From the NCBI GenBank assembly GCA_014846205.1, contig RKAY01000147.1:1-7619 (forward strand): a stretch of 7,619 nucleotides of DNA. Reading direction: 5' to 3'. This document shows positions 1 to 5,631 of this stretch, piece after piece. The stretch's first letter is position 1. Every line of letters starts with the position of its first letter. The position numbers and the translations under genes are program-made. The notes under the pieces were generated by a model. It was not told where the DNA came from. It ran no database searches and saw nothing but the letters and a program-made list of their open reading frames with translations. This stretch comes from Collinsella aerofaciens (GTDB taxonomy: Bacteria > Actinomycetota > Coriobacteriia > Coriobacteriales > Coriobacteriaceae).

Positions 1-257
1 ACGTCTCGTCGACTAAGTCGATGACCGGCCACATGATCGGTGCCACGGGCGCCATCGAGGTCATGGCCTGCGCCATGGCGCTCGAGCAGGGCGTGGTGCC
101 GCCGACCATTAACTACCACACGCCCGATCCCGCCTGCGATCTTGGCTACACGCCCAATCGCGCGGTTCGCGCCGACCTTACCTGGGCGCTTTCGACCAAC
201 CTGGGCTTTGGCGGGCACAACGCCGCCATCGCGCTGCGTAGATATACGAGGAGCTAG
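1..257 (+). CDS. fabF: 3-oxoacyl-ACP synthase II (FabF), C-terminal fragment
   Basis: This is the C-terminal 84 or so codons of a beta-ketoacyl-ACP synthase, the condensing enzyme that extends an acyl-ACP by two carbons using malonyl-ACP in the cytoplasm. The frame is open from base 3 to the edge and stops at TAG 255-257. The family signature STKSMTGH begins at base 9. It supplies the conserved lysine (codon 15-17) and one of the two active-site histidines (codon 30-32), and is followed by GATGAIE. The glycine-rich gating loop GFGGHN lies at 204-221. The nucleophilic cysteine and the other histidine lie upstream of the window and cannot be checked. FabF is preferred over FabB because the sequence around the lysine and the position just before accB match the FabF pattern in Firmicute-type fab operons. 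The accB ribosome binding site lies inside the last codons of this gene. Confidence 0.92.
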   Translation, partial: VSSTKSMTGHMIGATGAIEVMACAMALEQGVVPPTINYHTPDPACDLGYTPNRAVRADLTWALSTNLGFGGHNAAIALRRYTRS

Positions 258-260
258 AGC

Positions 261-734
261 ATGGATTCCAAAAGACTTGCCGAGATAGCCGATGTGATGG
301 AGGACCGCGGCCTCACGCGCGTGCGCGTTGAGGAGCCCGATGGCACCGCGGTCGAACTTGAGCGCGCGAGCGCCGCGCAGCCGGTTGCCGTGCCCATGCC
401 CATGCCGAGCGCCATGGCCGCTCAAGTTGCAGCTCCCGCAGCCGCGCCTGCCGCACCGGAACCCGCCGCGCAGACACCTGCCGCCACACCGGAGCCCAAG
501 GGCACCGAGGTGACCGCTCCCATGGTCGGCGTTTTCTATGCTGCCCCGGCGCCGGGCGACGAGCCGTTTGTGCACGTGGGCTCCAAGGTCAAGGCCGGCG
601 AGACCCTCTGCATCATCGAGGCCATGAAGGTTCTCAACGAGGTGACGGCCGAGGCAGACGGCGAGGTGCTCGAGATCTGCGTGGCCGACGGCGACCTCGT
701 GGAGTTCGGCAGTTGCCTTATGAGGATCGGATAG
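261..734 (+). CDS. accB: Biotin carboxyl carrier protein of acetyl-CoA carboxylase
   Basis: AccB carries the biotin that shuttles a carboxyl group from AccC to the carboxyltransferase in acetyl-CoA carboxylase. The product has 157 residues, normal for the family. Residues 1-35 are the N-terminal segment typical of AccB. Residues 37-80 are an Ala/Pro-rich flexible linker. Residues 81-157 are the biotinyl domain, with the attachment motif EAMKVLNEV and biotinyl lysine K123. The FYAAPAPGDEPFV stretch at 92-104 includes the thumb region that distinguishes AccB from many other biotinyl domains. The ATG at 261 is preceded by GAGGAG at 248-253 with 7 bases of spacing, and lies 3 bases after the fabF stop, so translational coupling is likely. 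The usual Met after the biotinyl Lys-Leu (EAMKLMNE) is replaced here (EAMKVLNE), a conservative change. Its position between fabF and fabZ fits the role. Confidence 0.96.
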   Translation: MDSKRLAEIADVMEDRGLTRVRVEEPDGTAVELERASAAQPVAVPMPMPSAMAAQVAAPAAAPAAPEPAAQTPAATPEPKGTEVTAPMVGVFYAAPAPGDEPFVHVGSKVKAGETLCIIEAMKVLNEVTAEADGEVLEICVADGDLVEFGSCLMRIG

Positions 735-738
735 GTGA
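733..738 (+). promoter_or_regulatory. Shine-Dalgarno that decides the fabZ start
   Basis: AGGTGA overlaps the accB stop codon and sits 5 bases before ATG 744, supporting that start for fabZ. A competing GTG at 735, directly after the accB stop, has GAGGA at 722-726 at 8 bases. It would add three residues (MIS) and cannot be excluded. Confidence 0.5.
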
Positions 739-743
739 TATCC

Positions 744-1166
744 ATGAACAAAGAAGAGCTTAAAGAACTGTTGCCGCATCGCGAGCCGATGCTTTTGCTC
801 GACGAAGCAGAGCTGGTGGGCGACGAGGCCCACGGCAAGATCACGATTACGGGCGACGAGTACTTTTTGCAGGGACATTTTCCGGGAAACCCGGTCGTCC
901 CCGGCGTGATTCAGTGCGAGATGCTCGCCCAGAACTGCTGCGTGCTGCTGATGGGCGATGAGGAGGCGCGCGGCGCGACGCCGTTCTACACGAGTCTGGA
1001 CAAGGTACGCTTTAAGCGTCCGGTGCGCCCGGGCGACACGGTGGATCTGGTGTGCTCCATCACGCGTGCGCGCGGGCCGTTCCGCTTTGCGACGGGTACT
1101 GCGAGCGTCAACGGTGAGGTTTGCTGCCGCGCCGATATGTCTTTTGCACTCATGCACGAAAGTTAA
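744..1166 (+). CDS. fabZ: 3-hydroxyacyl-ACP dehydratase FabZ
   Basis: FabZ dehydrates beta-hydroxyacyl-ACP to trans-2-enoyl-ACP in the fatty-acid elongation cycle. The product has 140 residues from ATG 744, a usual length, and forms a single hotdog fold. The N-terminus ELLPHREPMLLLDEAE matches the FabZ opening (LLPHR.P.LL.D). The catalytic segment GHFPGNPVVPGVIQCEMLAQ spans residues 44-63, giving catalytic His45 and the Glu59 partner. The downstream DKVRFKRPVRPGD stretch (86-98) is also typical and separates it from FabA. Cysteines occur in pairs or near-pairs (65-66 and 127-128), which is not a family requirement. The start could instead be GTG 735 (143 residues). It lies 9 bases after accB and 10 bases before accC, inside the same operon. 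Confidence 0.93.
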   Translation: MNKEELKELLPHREPMLLLDEAELVGDEAHGKITITGDEYFLQGHFPGNPVVPGVIQCEMLAQNCCVLLMGDEEARGATPFYTSLDKVRFKRPVRPGDTVDLVCSITRARGPFRFATGTASVNGEVCCRADMSFALMHES

Positions 1167-1176
1167 GGAAGGCTTC

Positions 1177-2520
1177 ATGTTCGACAAAGTGCTCATCGCC
1201 AACCGCGGCGAAGTCGCGGTCCGTGTTATCCGCGCATGCCGCGATATGGGCATCAAGACCGTCGCCGTTTATTCCACGGCCGATGCGGACGCGCTGCACG
1301 TGCAGCTTGCCGACGAGGCGTATTGCATCGGCGGCCCGCGTCTTGCCGAGAGCTACCTCAACGACGATGCCGTGCTCACCTGTGCCGTAAAGTCAGGAGC
1401 AAAGGCGATCCATCCTGGCTACGGTTTCTTTTCCGAGAAGGCGAGCTTCGTGCGCGACTGCGACAAGTACGGTCTGGCGTTTGTTGGTCCCTCGGCCGAG
1501 GTCATCGACAGCATGGGCGACAAGGATGCCGCACGTCGAACGGCTGCCGCGGCGGGCGTGCCCATCGTGCCGGGCTGCGATTTGCTCAAAAGCCCCGAGG
1601 AGGCGACGGCCGAGGCCGAGCGCATCGGCTGCCCCGTGCTCATCAAAGCGCGCGCGGGCGGTGGCGGTCGCGGTATTCGCAAGGTCGAGCGCGTGGAAGA
1701 TGCGGCAAAGGCGTTCATCGAGGCGCGTGCCGAGGGCGAGGCCGTTTTTGGCGACGGCGAGTGCTACATGGAGAAGTTCGTCGCGCCGGCGCACCATGTC
1801 GAGGTGCAGATTATGGCCGATAAGCAGGGCCATGTGTTTTCGCTCGGCGAGCGCGAGTGCTCGGTGCAGCGCCGCAACCAAAAGCTGATCGAGGAGAGCC
1901 CCGCGCCGTGCCTCGACGGACACGACGACATTCGCGCTCGCATGCACAAGGCGGCGCGTGACCTGGCTCGTGCCGTCGGCTACGAAGGAGCCGGTACCAT
2001 CGAGTTTTTGTACTCAGATGACGGCAATTTCTACTTTATGGAAATGAACACGCGCTTGCAGGTGGAGCATCCGGTTACGGAGTTTGTGACCGATACCGAC
2101 TTGGTCAAGTGGCAGCTGCGCGTGGCAGCTGGCCAGCCTCTGCCTTTTGAGCAGGAGGACATGCCGGTCCGCAACCACGCCATGGAGTGCCGCATCAATG
2201 CCGAAACGCCGGACTTTCTGCCGTCATGCGGAACGGTCACCGCGTTACGTGTGCCGGGTGGCCCGCGCGTGCGCTGGGATTCCGCCATGTTTACCGGTGC
2301 GAACGTTCCGCCGTACTACGACTCCATGCTCGGCAAGCTCATCGTGTGTGCGCCCACGCGTGACGGTGCCATTCGCAAGATGCGCTCGGCCCTGGGCGAG
2401 CTCGTGATTGAGGGCGTGAGCGAAAACAGCGAGCTTCAGCTCGACGTGCTGGCAAACGACGAGTTCTTGTCGGGCATGTATCACACCGATCTGATGGGGC
2501 ATCTCTATGCTGATGAATAG
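1177..2520 (+). CDS. accC: Biotin carboxylase subunit of acetyl-CoA carboxylase
   Basis: AccC uses ATP and bicarbonate to carboxylate the biotin on AccB. The product has 447 residues, the normal size of a stand-alone AccC. Order of parts: N-terminal Rossmann-like domain (IANRGEVAVRVIRACRD, then HPGYGFFSE near 79-87), ATP-grasp domain from about 115 to 320, and C-terminal domain to the end. Visible functional residues are K116, K157, the Gly-rich lid GGGGRG (161-166), H207, K236, E276, E289, N291, R293, E297 and R339. These align with the ATP, metal, bicarbonate and biotin residues of E. coli AccC. Position 234 is Asn (QRRNQK) where E. coli has His; as I recall, propionyl-CoA carboxylase alpha subunits also have Asn there. 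The ATG at 1177 is chosen because the homology starts exactly at MFDKVLIANRGE and AAGGAAGG lies at 1165-1172. The same frame is open further upstream through fabZ, but that part is a shadow. The gene overlaps accDA by 14 bases. Confidence 0.97.
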   Translation: MFDKVLIANRGEVAVRVIRACRDMGIKTVAVYSTADADALHVQLADEAYCIGGPRLAESYLNDDAVLTCAVKSGAKAIHPGYGFFSEKASFVRDCDKYGLAFVGPSAEVIDSMGDKDAARRTAAAAGVPIVPGCDLLKSPEEATAEAERIGCPVLIKARAGGGGRGIRKVERVEDAAKAFIEARAEGEAVFGDGECYMEKFVAPAHHVEVQIMADKQGHVFSLGERECSVQRRNQKLIEESPAPCLDGHDDIRARMHKAARDLARAVGYEGAGTIEFLYSDDGNFYFMEMNTRLQVEHPVTEFVTDTDLVKWQLRVAAGQPLPFEQEDMPVRNHAMECRINAETPDFLPSCGTVTALRVPGGPRVRWDSAMFTGANVPPYYDSMLGKLIVCAPTRDGAIRKMRSALGELVIEGVSENSELQLDVLANDEFLSGMYHTDLMGHLYADE

Positions 2521-4231
2521 AAAAGCGAAGACGGTCAATGTCCTCGAGGGGCCGATAACCGAGTCGTGCGCCGAGTTTCCCGCGCGCCACGTGTTTATCA
2601 AGTGCCCGGAGTGCCGCCGTGTGATCGATGAGGCACGCCTGCACGACAACCTCGAGGTCTGCCCTCGTTGCGGCAAACACTTTCGCGTGAGCGGTCGCGC
2701 GCGCATGCGCATGACGGTCGACGAGGGCACGTTTGAGGAATGGGATGCCAATCTGGTGTCGGAGGACTTCCTCTCGTTTCCCGGCTATGCCGACAAGCTC
2801 AAGAGCGTGAGTGAGCGTTCGGGCGAGCGCGATGCCGTTGTGTGCGGCAGGGGCAAAATCTGCGGTTGCGATACAGCGCTCTTCTTTATGGACGCCAACT
2901 TTATGATGGGCTCGATGGGTTCCGTGGTGGGCGAGAAGATCTGTCGCACATTTGAGCGTGCGACCGAGCTGGGGTTGCCGGTCGTCGGCTTTACTGTTTC
3001 GGGCGGTGCGCGCATGCAAGAGGGCGTGACATCGCTTATGCAGATGGCCAAGATTTCTGCGGCGGTTAGGCGTCACAGCGAGGCGGGAGGCCTGTATATC
3101 ACGGTGCTCACCGACCCCACGACCGGAGGCGTAACCGCGAGCTTTGCCATGGAGGGCGACATTATCCTGGCCGAACCCGATGCCCTGACGGCATTTGCCG
3201 GCCCGCGCGTGATCGAGCAGAACATGCACAAGCGCCTGCCCAAGGGATTCCAGCGCTCCGAGTTTTTGCTGGAGCACGGTTTTTGCGATGCCGTTGTTCC
3301 GCGTGGCGAGATTGCGCTCACGATAGGCGAGCTGCTGGCGCTGCACGAAGGGCACGCGCCCGACCTGGGGGCACCGCATGAGATCGTGCATACGGGTCGC
3401 CGCGGCAAAAAGCTGGGACACTTGTTTAAGCGCTCGACGGCACCAAAAACCGCGCTCGAGATTGTCAAGCAGACCCGCTCGGCAGATCGCGCCACGGCGG
3501 GTGAGATGATCTCGCTGGGCCTGGATGGATTTGTGGAGCTGCACGGCGACCGTTACTTTGGCGACGACGCCGCTGTGGTGGCTGGCATTGGCTGGAAAGA
3601 CGGGCGCCCCGTTACGGTCATCGCCATCGAGCGCGGAACCACGACCAAGGAGCGTATGCGCCGCAACTTTGGCATGGCGCATCCCGAGGGCTACCGCAAG
3701 GCACGTCGCCTGATGCACCAAGCCGAGAAATTTGGCCGGCCGGTTCTGTGCCTGGTCGATACTTCGGGCGCGTTTTGCGGCATCGGTGCCGAGGAGCGCG
3801 GCCAGGGCGAGGCGATTGCCCAGAATCTCATGGAGATGAGCGGCCTTAAGACGCCGATTGTCTCGGTGGTGACAGGTGAGGGCGGCTCTGGTGGCGCGCT
3901 GGCGCTGTCCGTGGCCGACCGCATCCTGATGCTCTCGAGCTCGGCCTATTCGGTCGTGAGCCCCGAGGCCTGTGCGTCGATCCTGTGGAAGGATACCGAG
4001 CGCGCGAATGAGGCCGCCGAGGCGCTGAAGCTCACGGCCCCCGATCTGTTGGCGCTCGGCATCATCGACGGCATTGTCGACGATAGGGGCCTGTCGCATG
4101 AGGAGATCGCCGGTGCCATCATGTCCTCGGCATTTGATGCCTTCGATACGCTTGGGCAGCTCGACGACGTGACCCTCACAAACCTCCGCTACGAAAAGTA
4201 CCGCGCAATCGGTCAGTACCGCACGATGTGA
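2507..4231 (+). CDS. accDA: Fused acetyl-CoA carboxyltransferase beta-alpha (AccD-AccA)
   Basis: One 574-residue chain carries both halves of the carboxyltransferase that moves the carboxyl group from biotin to acetyl-CoA, giving malonyl-CoA. The AccD half covers about 1-280: a zinc ribbon with C33, C36, C52 and C55 (C-x2-C-x15-C-x2-C), then the crotonase-like fold with SGGARMQEG at 165-173 and PTTGGVTASFAMEGD at 204-218. A linker of roughly 30 residues (281-310) follows. The AccA half covers about 311-574, with ELHGDRYFGDD (344-354), RRNFGMAHPEGYRKA (385-399), VDTSGAFCGIGAEERGQ (417-433) and GEGGSGGALAL (457-467). Compared with E. coli AccA, roughly the first 65 residues, a helical arm, are missing at the junction. 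No stop, start or frameshift is seen at the join. The start ATG 2507 has GGGG at 2496-2499; ATG 2513 in the same frame is an alternative. The 14-base overlap with accC suggests translational coupling. Confidence 0.95.
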   Translation: MLMNRKAKTVNVLEGPITESCAEFPARHVFIKCPECRRVIDEARLHDNLEVCPRCGKHFRVSGRARMRMTVDEGTFEEWDANLVSEDFLSFPGYADKLKSVSERSGERDAVVCGRGKICGCDTALFFMDANFMMGSMGSVVGEKICRTFERATELGLPVVGFTVSGGARMQEGVTSLMQMAKISAAVRRHSEAGGLYITVLTDPTTGGVTASFAMEGDIILAEPDALTAFAGPRVIEQNMHKRLPKGFQRSEFLLEHGFCDAVVPRGEIALTIGELLALHEGHAPDLGAPHEIVHTGRRGKKLGHLFKRSTAPKTALEIVKQTRSADRATAGEMISLGLDGFVELHGDRYFGDDAAVVAGIGWKDGRPVTVIAIERGTTTKERMRRNFGMAHPEGYRKARRLMHQAEKFGRPVLCLVDTSGAFCGIGAEERGQGEAIAQNLMEMSGLKTPIVSVVTGEGGSGGALALSVADRILMLSSSAYSVVSPEACASILWKDTERANEAAEALKLTAPDLLALGIIDGIVDDRGLSHEEIAGAIMSSAFDAFDTLGQLDDVTLTNLRYEKYRAIGQYRTM

Positions 4232-4256
4232 CAAAGGGACAGTCCGCATGTCACAT
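4226..4256. repeat. Palindrome with gacaaaggg core, upstream copy
   Basis: The 8-base arms atgtgaca (4226-4233) and tgtcacat (4249-4256) are perfect inverted repeats around a 15-base spacer. The left arm contains the accDA stop codon. The base just before the right arm begins ATG 4248, a candidate start for the next gene. The segment gacaaagggacagtcc (4230-4245) matches 13 of 16 bases of 5495-5510, downstream of the same gene. No T-run follows, so it is not an obvious intrinsic terminator. It may be a degraded copy of a dispersed palindromic element. Confidence 0.6.
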
Positions 4257-5486
4257 TGGGAAAGGCGTTCCATGTCACAAGTTTCTAACACCTCGTTTAC
4301 AACGACGGTTTCATCAAACGTCATGGCCGTGGTGGACTATCTGTCCAAAAGCATGATGTCGGCGCTGCCGTTTATTGTCTGCGCGGCATTGTTCCGCACC
4401 GTCGCCGTCATTATGGGCGAAGGCATGCTGGGCCTGTGGTCTGCCGATTCCGAAATCTATCGCCTGTTCTACAGTTGGCTCTACAACGCCGGCTACTACT
4501 TTTTGCCCATTTATCTTGGTTGGGCGGCCGCCCGCCAGCTCGGTTGCTCAGAGCAGCTGGGCATGATGTTGGGCGGCGTATTGATTGCGCCCGATCTGCT
4601 TAAGCTCGTCGATGCCGCATCGACGACGGGGGCATCGATGACTTCCGTGTATGGCCTGCTTCCCGCGCCGGTCAACGATTACACGACGACTGTTATTCCG
4701 GTTCTCATCTCGGTGCCCGTGCTATGGCGAGTGGAGTGTTTCTTTCAGCGCGTTATCCCTCAGGCCGTGGCGTTTTCGTTCGTTCCGTTTGCGACCATGC
4801 TTGTCATGGTTCCGGTTTCGCTGTGTATCACGGCGCCGGCGGGCAGCTATCTGGGCATGCTGTTGGGCAAGTTTATGTTTATGCTTGGCAATTCCGGTGG
4901 CATCGTGTCGCTGCTCACGCTCATGGGGCTTGCCGCGGGCTGGGAGTTCCTAAAGATCGCCGGCGTCAGCAACGTTGTCCTATCGCTCGCCTATGCGCAG
5001 TTTATGAGTGTGGGAACGGATTCATGCATCCTGATCGCCGCGACGATGGCAACGTTTTCCGTTTGGGGCATGCCCTTTGGCGCGTCGCTCCGCGTTGCGG
5101 ATAAGGATGAGAAGGCGCTCATGCTGGGCTATTCAATCTCGGGCGTGCTTGGCGGCGTAAGCGAGCCGGCGCTGTACGGTTGCGGCTTTAAATATGGCAG
5201 GTGCCTGACGTGCATGGCCATTGGCGGCGCCGTCGGAGGCCTTGTTGCAGCCGTGGGCCACGTTACGGCCTATACCATCGGCATGACGAATGTCCTCATG
5301 GTCATTGGCTTTGCCACGGGCGGCATCTCGAACCTGCTGTGGTGCTGTACTGCCGGCGGTGTGGCATTTGCGGTGTCTGCGGCGCTGAGCTACTGCTTTG
5401 GCGTGGTGCCGGCGAAGGGGCAGGCGACGGGGGACGGAGCCGATTTGCCCGAAACAGTGGCGAGCGCTGCTGAAGTAAGCGCATAA
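4248..5486 (+). CDS. PTS EIIC-type sugar permease, stand-alone domain
   Basis: This is a polytopic inner-membrane protein resembling the EIIC channel of the glucose/beta-glucoside PTS superfamily. Such channels carry a sugar across the membrane while an EIIB domain phosphorylates it. With M1 at 4248 there are 412 residues. Many hydrophobic segments run from about 35 to 387. Family-like stretches are FYFLPIYLGWAAARQLG equivalents at 84-99 (YFLPIYLGW), LGGVLIAPDL (108-117), DYTTTVIPVL (144-153), FVPFATMLVMVPV (178-190) and the hallmark GVSEPALYG (303-311). The GxHW segment common in these permeases is not evident; the corresponding place appears to read AAGWEFLK (229-236). No EIIA domain and no EIIB domain with its phosphocysteine are present, so it would need partners in trans or have a changed role. 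ATG 4272 (404 residues) with GGGAAAGG at 4258-4265 is an equally good or better start, since the first eight residues look unrelated to the family. Substrate unknown. No functional link to the acc genes is apparent. Confidence 0.82.
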   Translation: MSHWERRSMSQVSNTSFTTTVSSNVMAVVDYLSKSMMSALPFIVCAALFRTVAVIMGEGMLGLWSADSEIYRLFYSWLYNAGYYFLPIYLGWAAARQLGCSEQLGMMLGGVLIAPDLLKLVDAASTTGASMTSVYGLLPAPVNDYTTTVIPVLISVPVLWRVECFFQRVIPQAVAFSFVPFATMLVMVPVSLCITAPAGSYLGMLLGKFMFMLGNSGGIVSLLTLMGLAAGWEFLKIAGVSNVVLSLAYAQFMSVGTDSCILIAATMATFSVWGMPFGASLRVADKDEKALMLGYSISGVLGGVSEPALYGCGFKYGRCLTCMAIGGAVGGLVAAVGHVTAYTIGMTNVLMVIGFATGGISNLLWCCTAGGVAFAVSAALSYCFGVVPAKGQATGDGADLPETVASAAEVSA

Positions 5487-5493
5487 ACCTGTG

Positions 5494-5517
5494 CGACAAA
5501 GGGCGATTCCTTTGTCG
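5494..5517. repeat. Palindrome with gacaaaggg core, downstream copy
   Basis: The perfect 9-base arms cgacaaagg (5494-5502) and cctttgtcg (5509-5517) close on the 6-base loop gcgatt, starting 8 bases after the permease stop codon. It shares 13 of 16 bases with the palindrome upstream of the same gene and lies in the same orientation. It has no T-run of its own and sits just ahead of a separate terminator hairpin. Confidence 0.65.
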
Positions 5518-5523
5518 TGTTCC

Positions 5524-5556
5524 AAGGCCGTGGCTCGTGTGGGTTGCGGCCTTTTT
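5524..5556 (+). terminator. Rho-independent terminator after the EIIC gene
   Basis: A 13-pair stem, 5524-5536 with 5541-5553, includes seven Watson-Crick pairs at the base (aaggccg/cggcctt), then six inner pairs of which four are G-U. It closes on the loop gtgt and leads into T5552-T5556. It would end transcription of the permease gene, and perhaps of the whole acc operon because no T-tailed hairpin is seen between accDA and the permease. Confidence 0.8.
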
Positions 5557-5582
5557 GTATCTGGAGGACAAAGTGGCTACAC

Positions 5583-5588
5583 TACAAT
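5583..5588 (+). promoter_or_regulatory. Possible -10 element for the metal transporter gene
   Basis: TACAAT matches the sigma-70-type -10 consensus at five of six positions and lies between the terminator and the next gene. The expected -35 zone around 5559-5566 has no convincing TTGACA-like hexamer, so this call is weak. A promoter somewhere in 5557-5631 is expected because a terminator lies just upstream. Confidence 0.3.
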
Positions 5589-5631
5589 CCGTTTGAGCAA
5601 TAGAGATATATAGGTAGTACCGTGGGGGCTG

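Noticed and set aside
958..1176. In-frame extension of accC upstream of ATG 1177
   Set aside because: The extra 73 codons overlap fabZ, are Arg-rich without family similarity, and AccC homology begins exactly at 1177 after a good ribosome binding site.
1393..1947. A - strand open frame opposite accC
   Set aside because: It is a low-complexity shadow of accC with no domain, and the sense gene is certain.
3340..3440. A frameshift or assembly error joining accD and accA
   Set aside because: The reading frame is continuous and both halves keep all their motifs. The linker is plausible, and such fusions exist in other bacteria.
2339..4324. A 661-codon open frame on the - strand opposite accDA
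   Set aside because: It mirrors the codon bias of the strongly supported sense gene in GC-rich DNA. It has no recognisable domain and is rich in His, Arg and Ala as shadows are, and it runs across the accDA/permease boundary.
5487..5631. A manganese riboswitch (yybP-ykoY type) ahead of the metal transporter
   Set aside because: The 145-base gap is filled by the palindrome and terminator of the upstream gene, and I see none of the conserved yybP-ykoY loop motifs in the 75 bases left.
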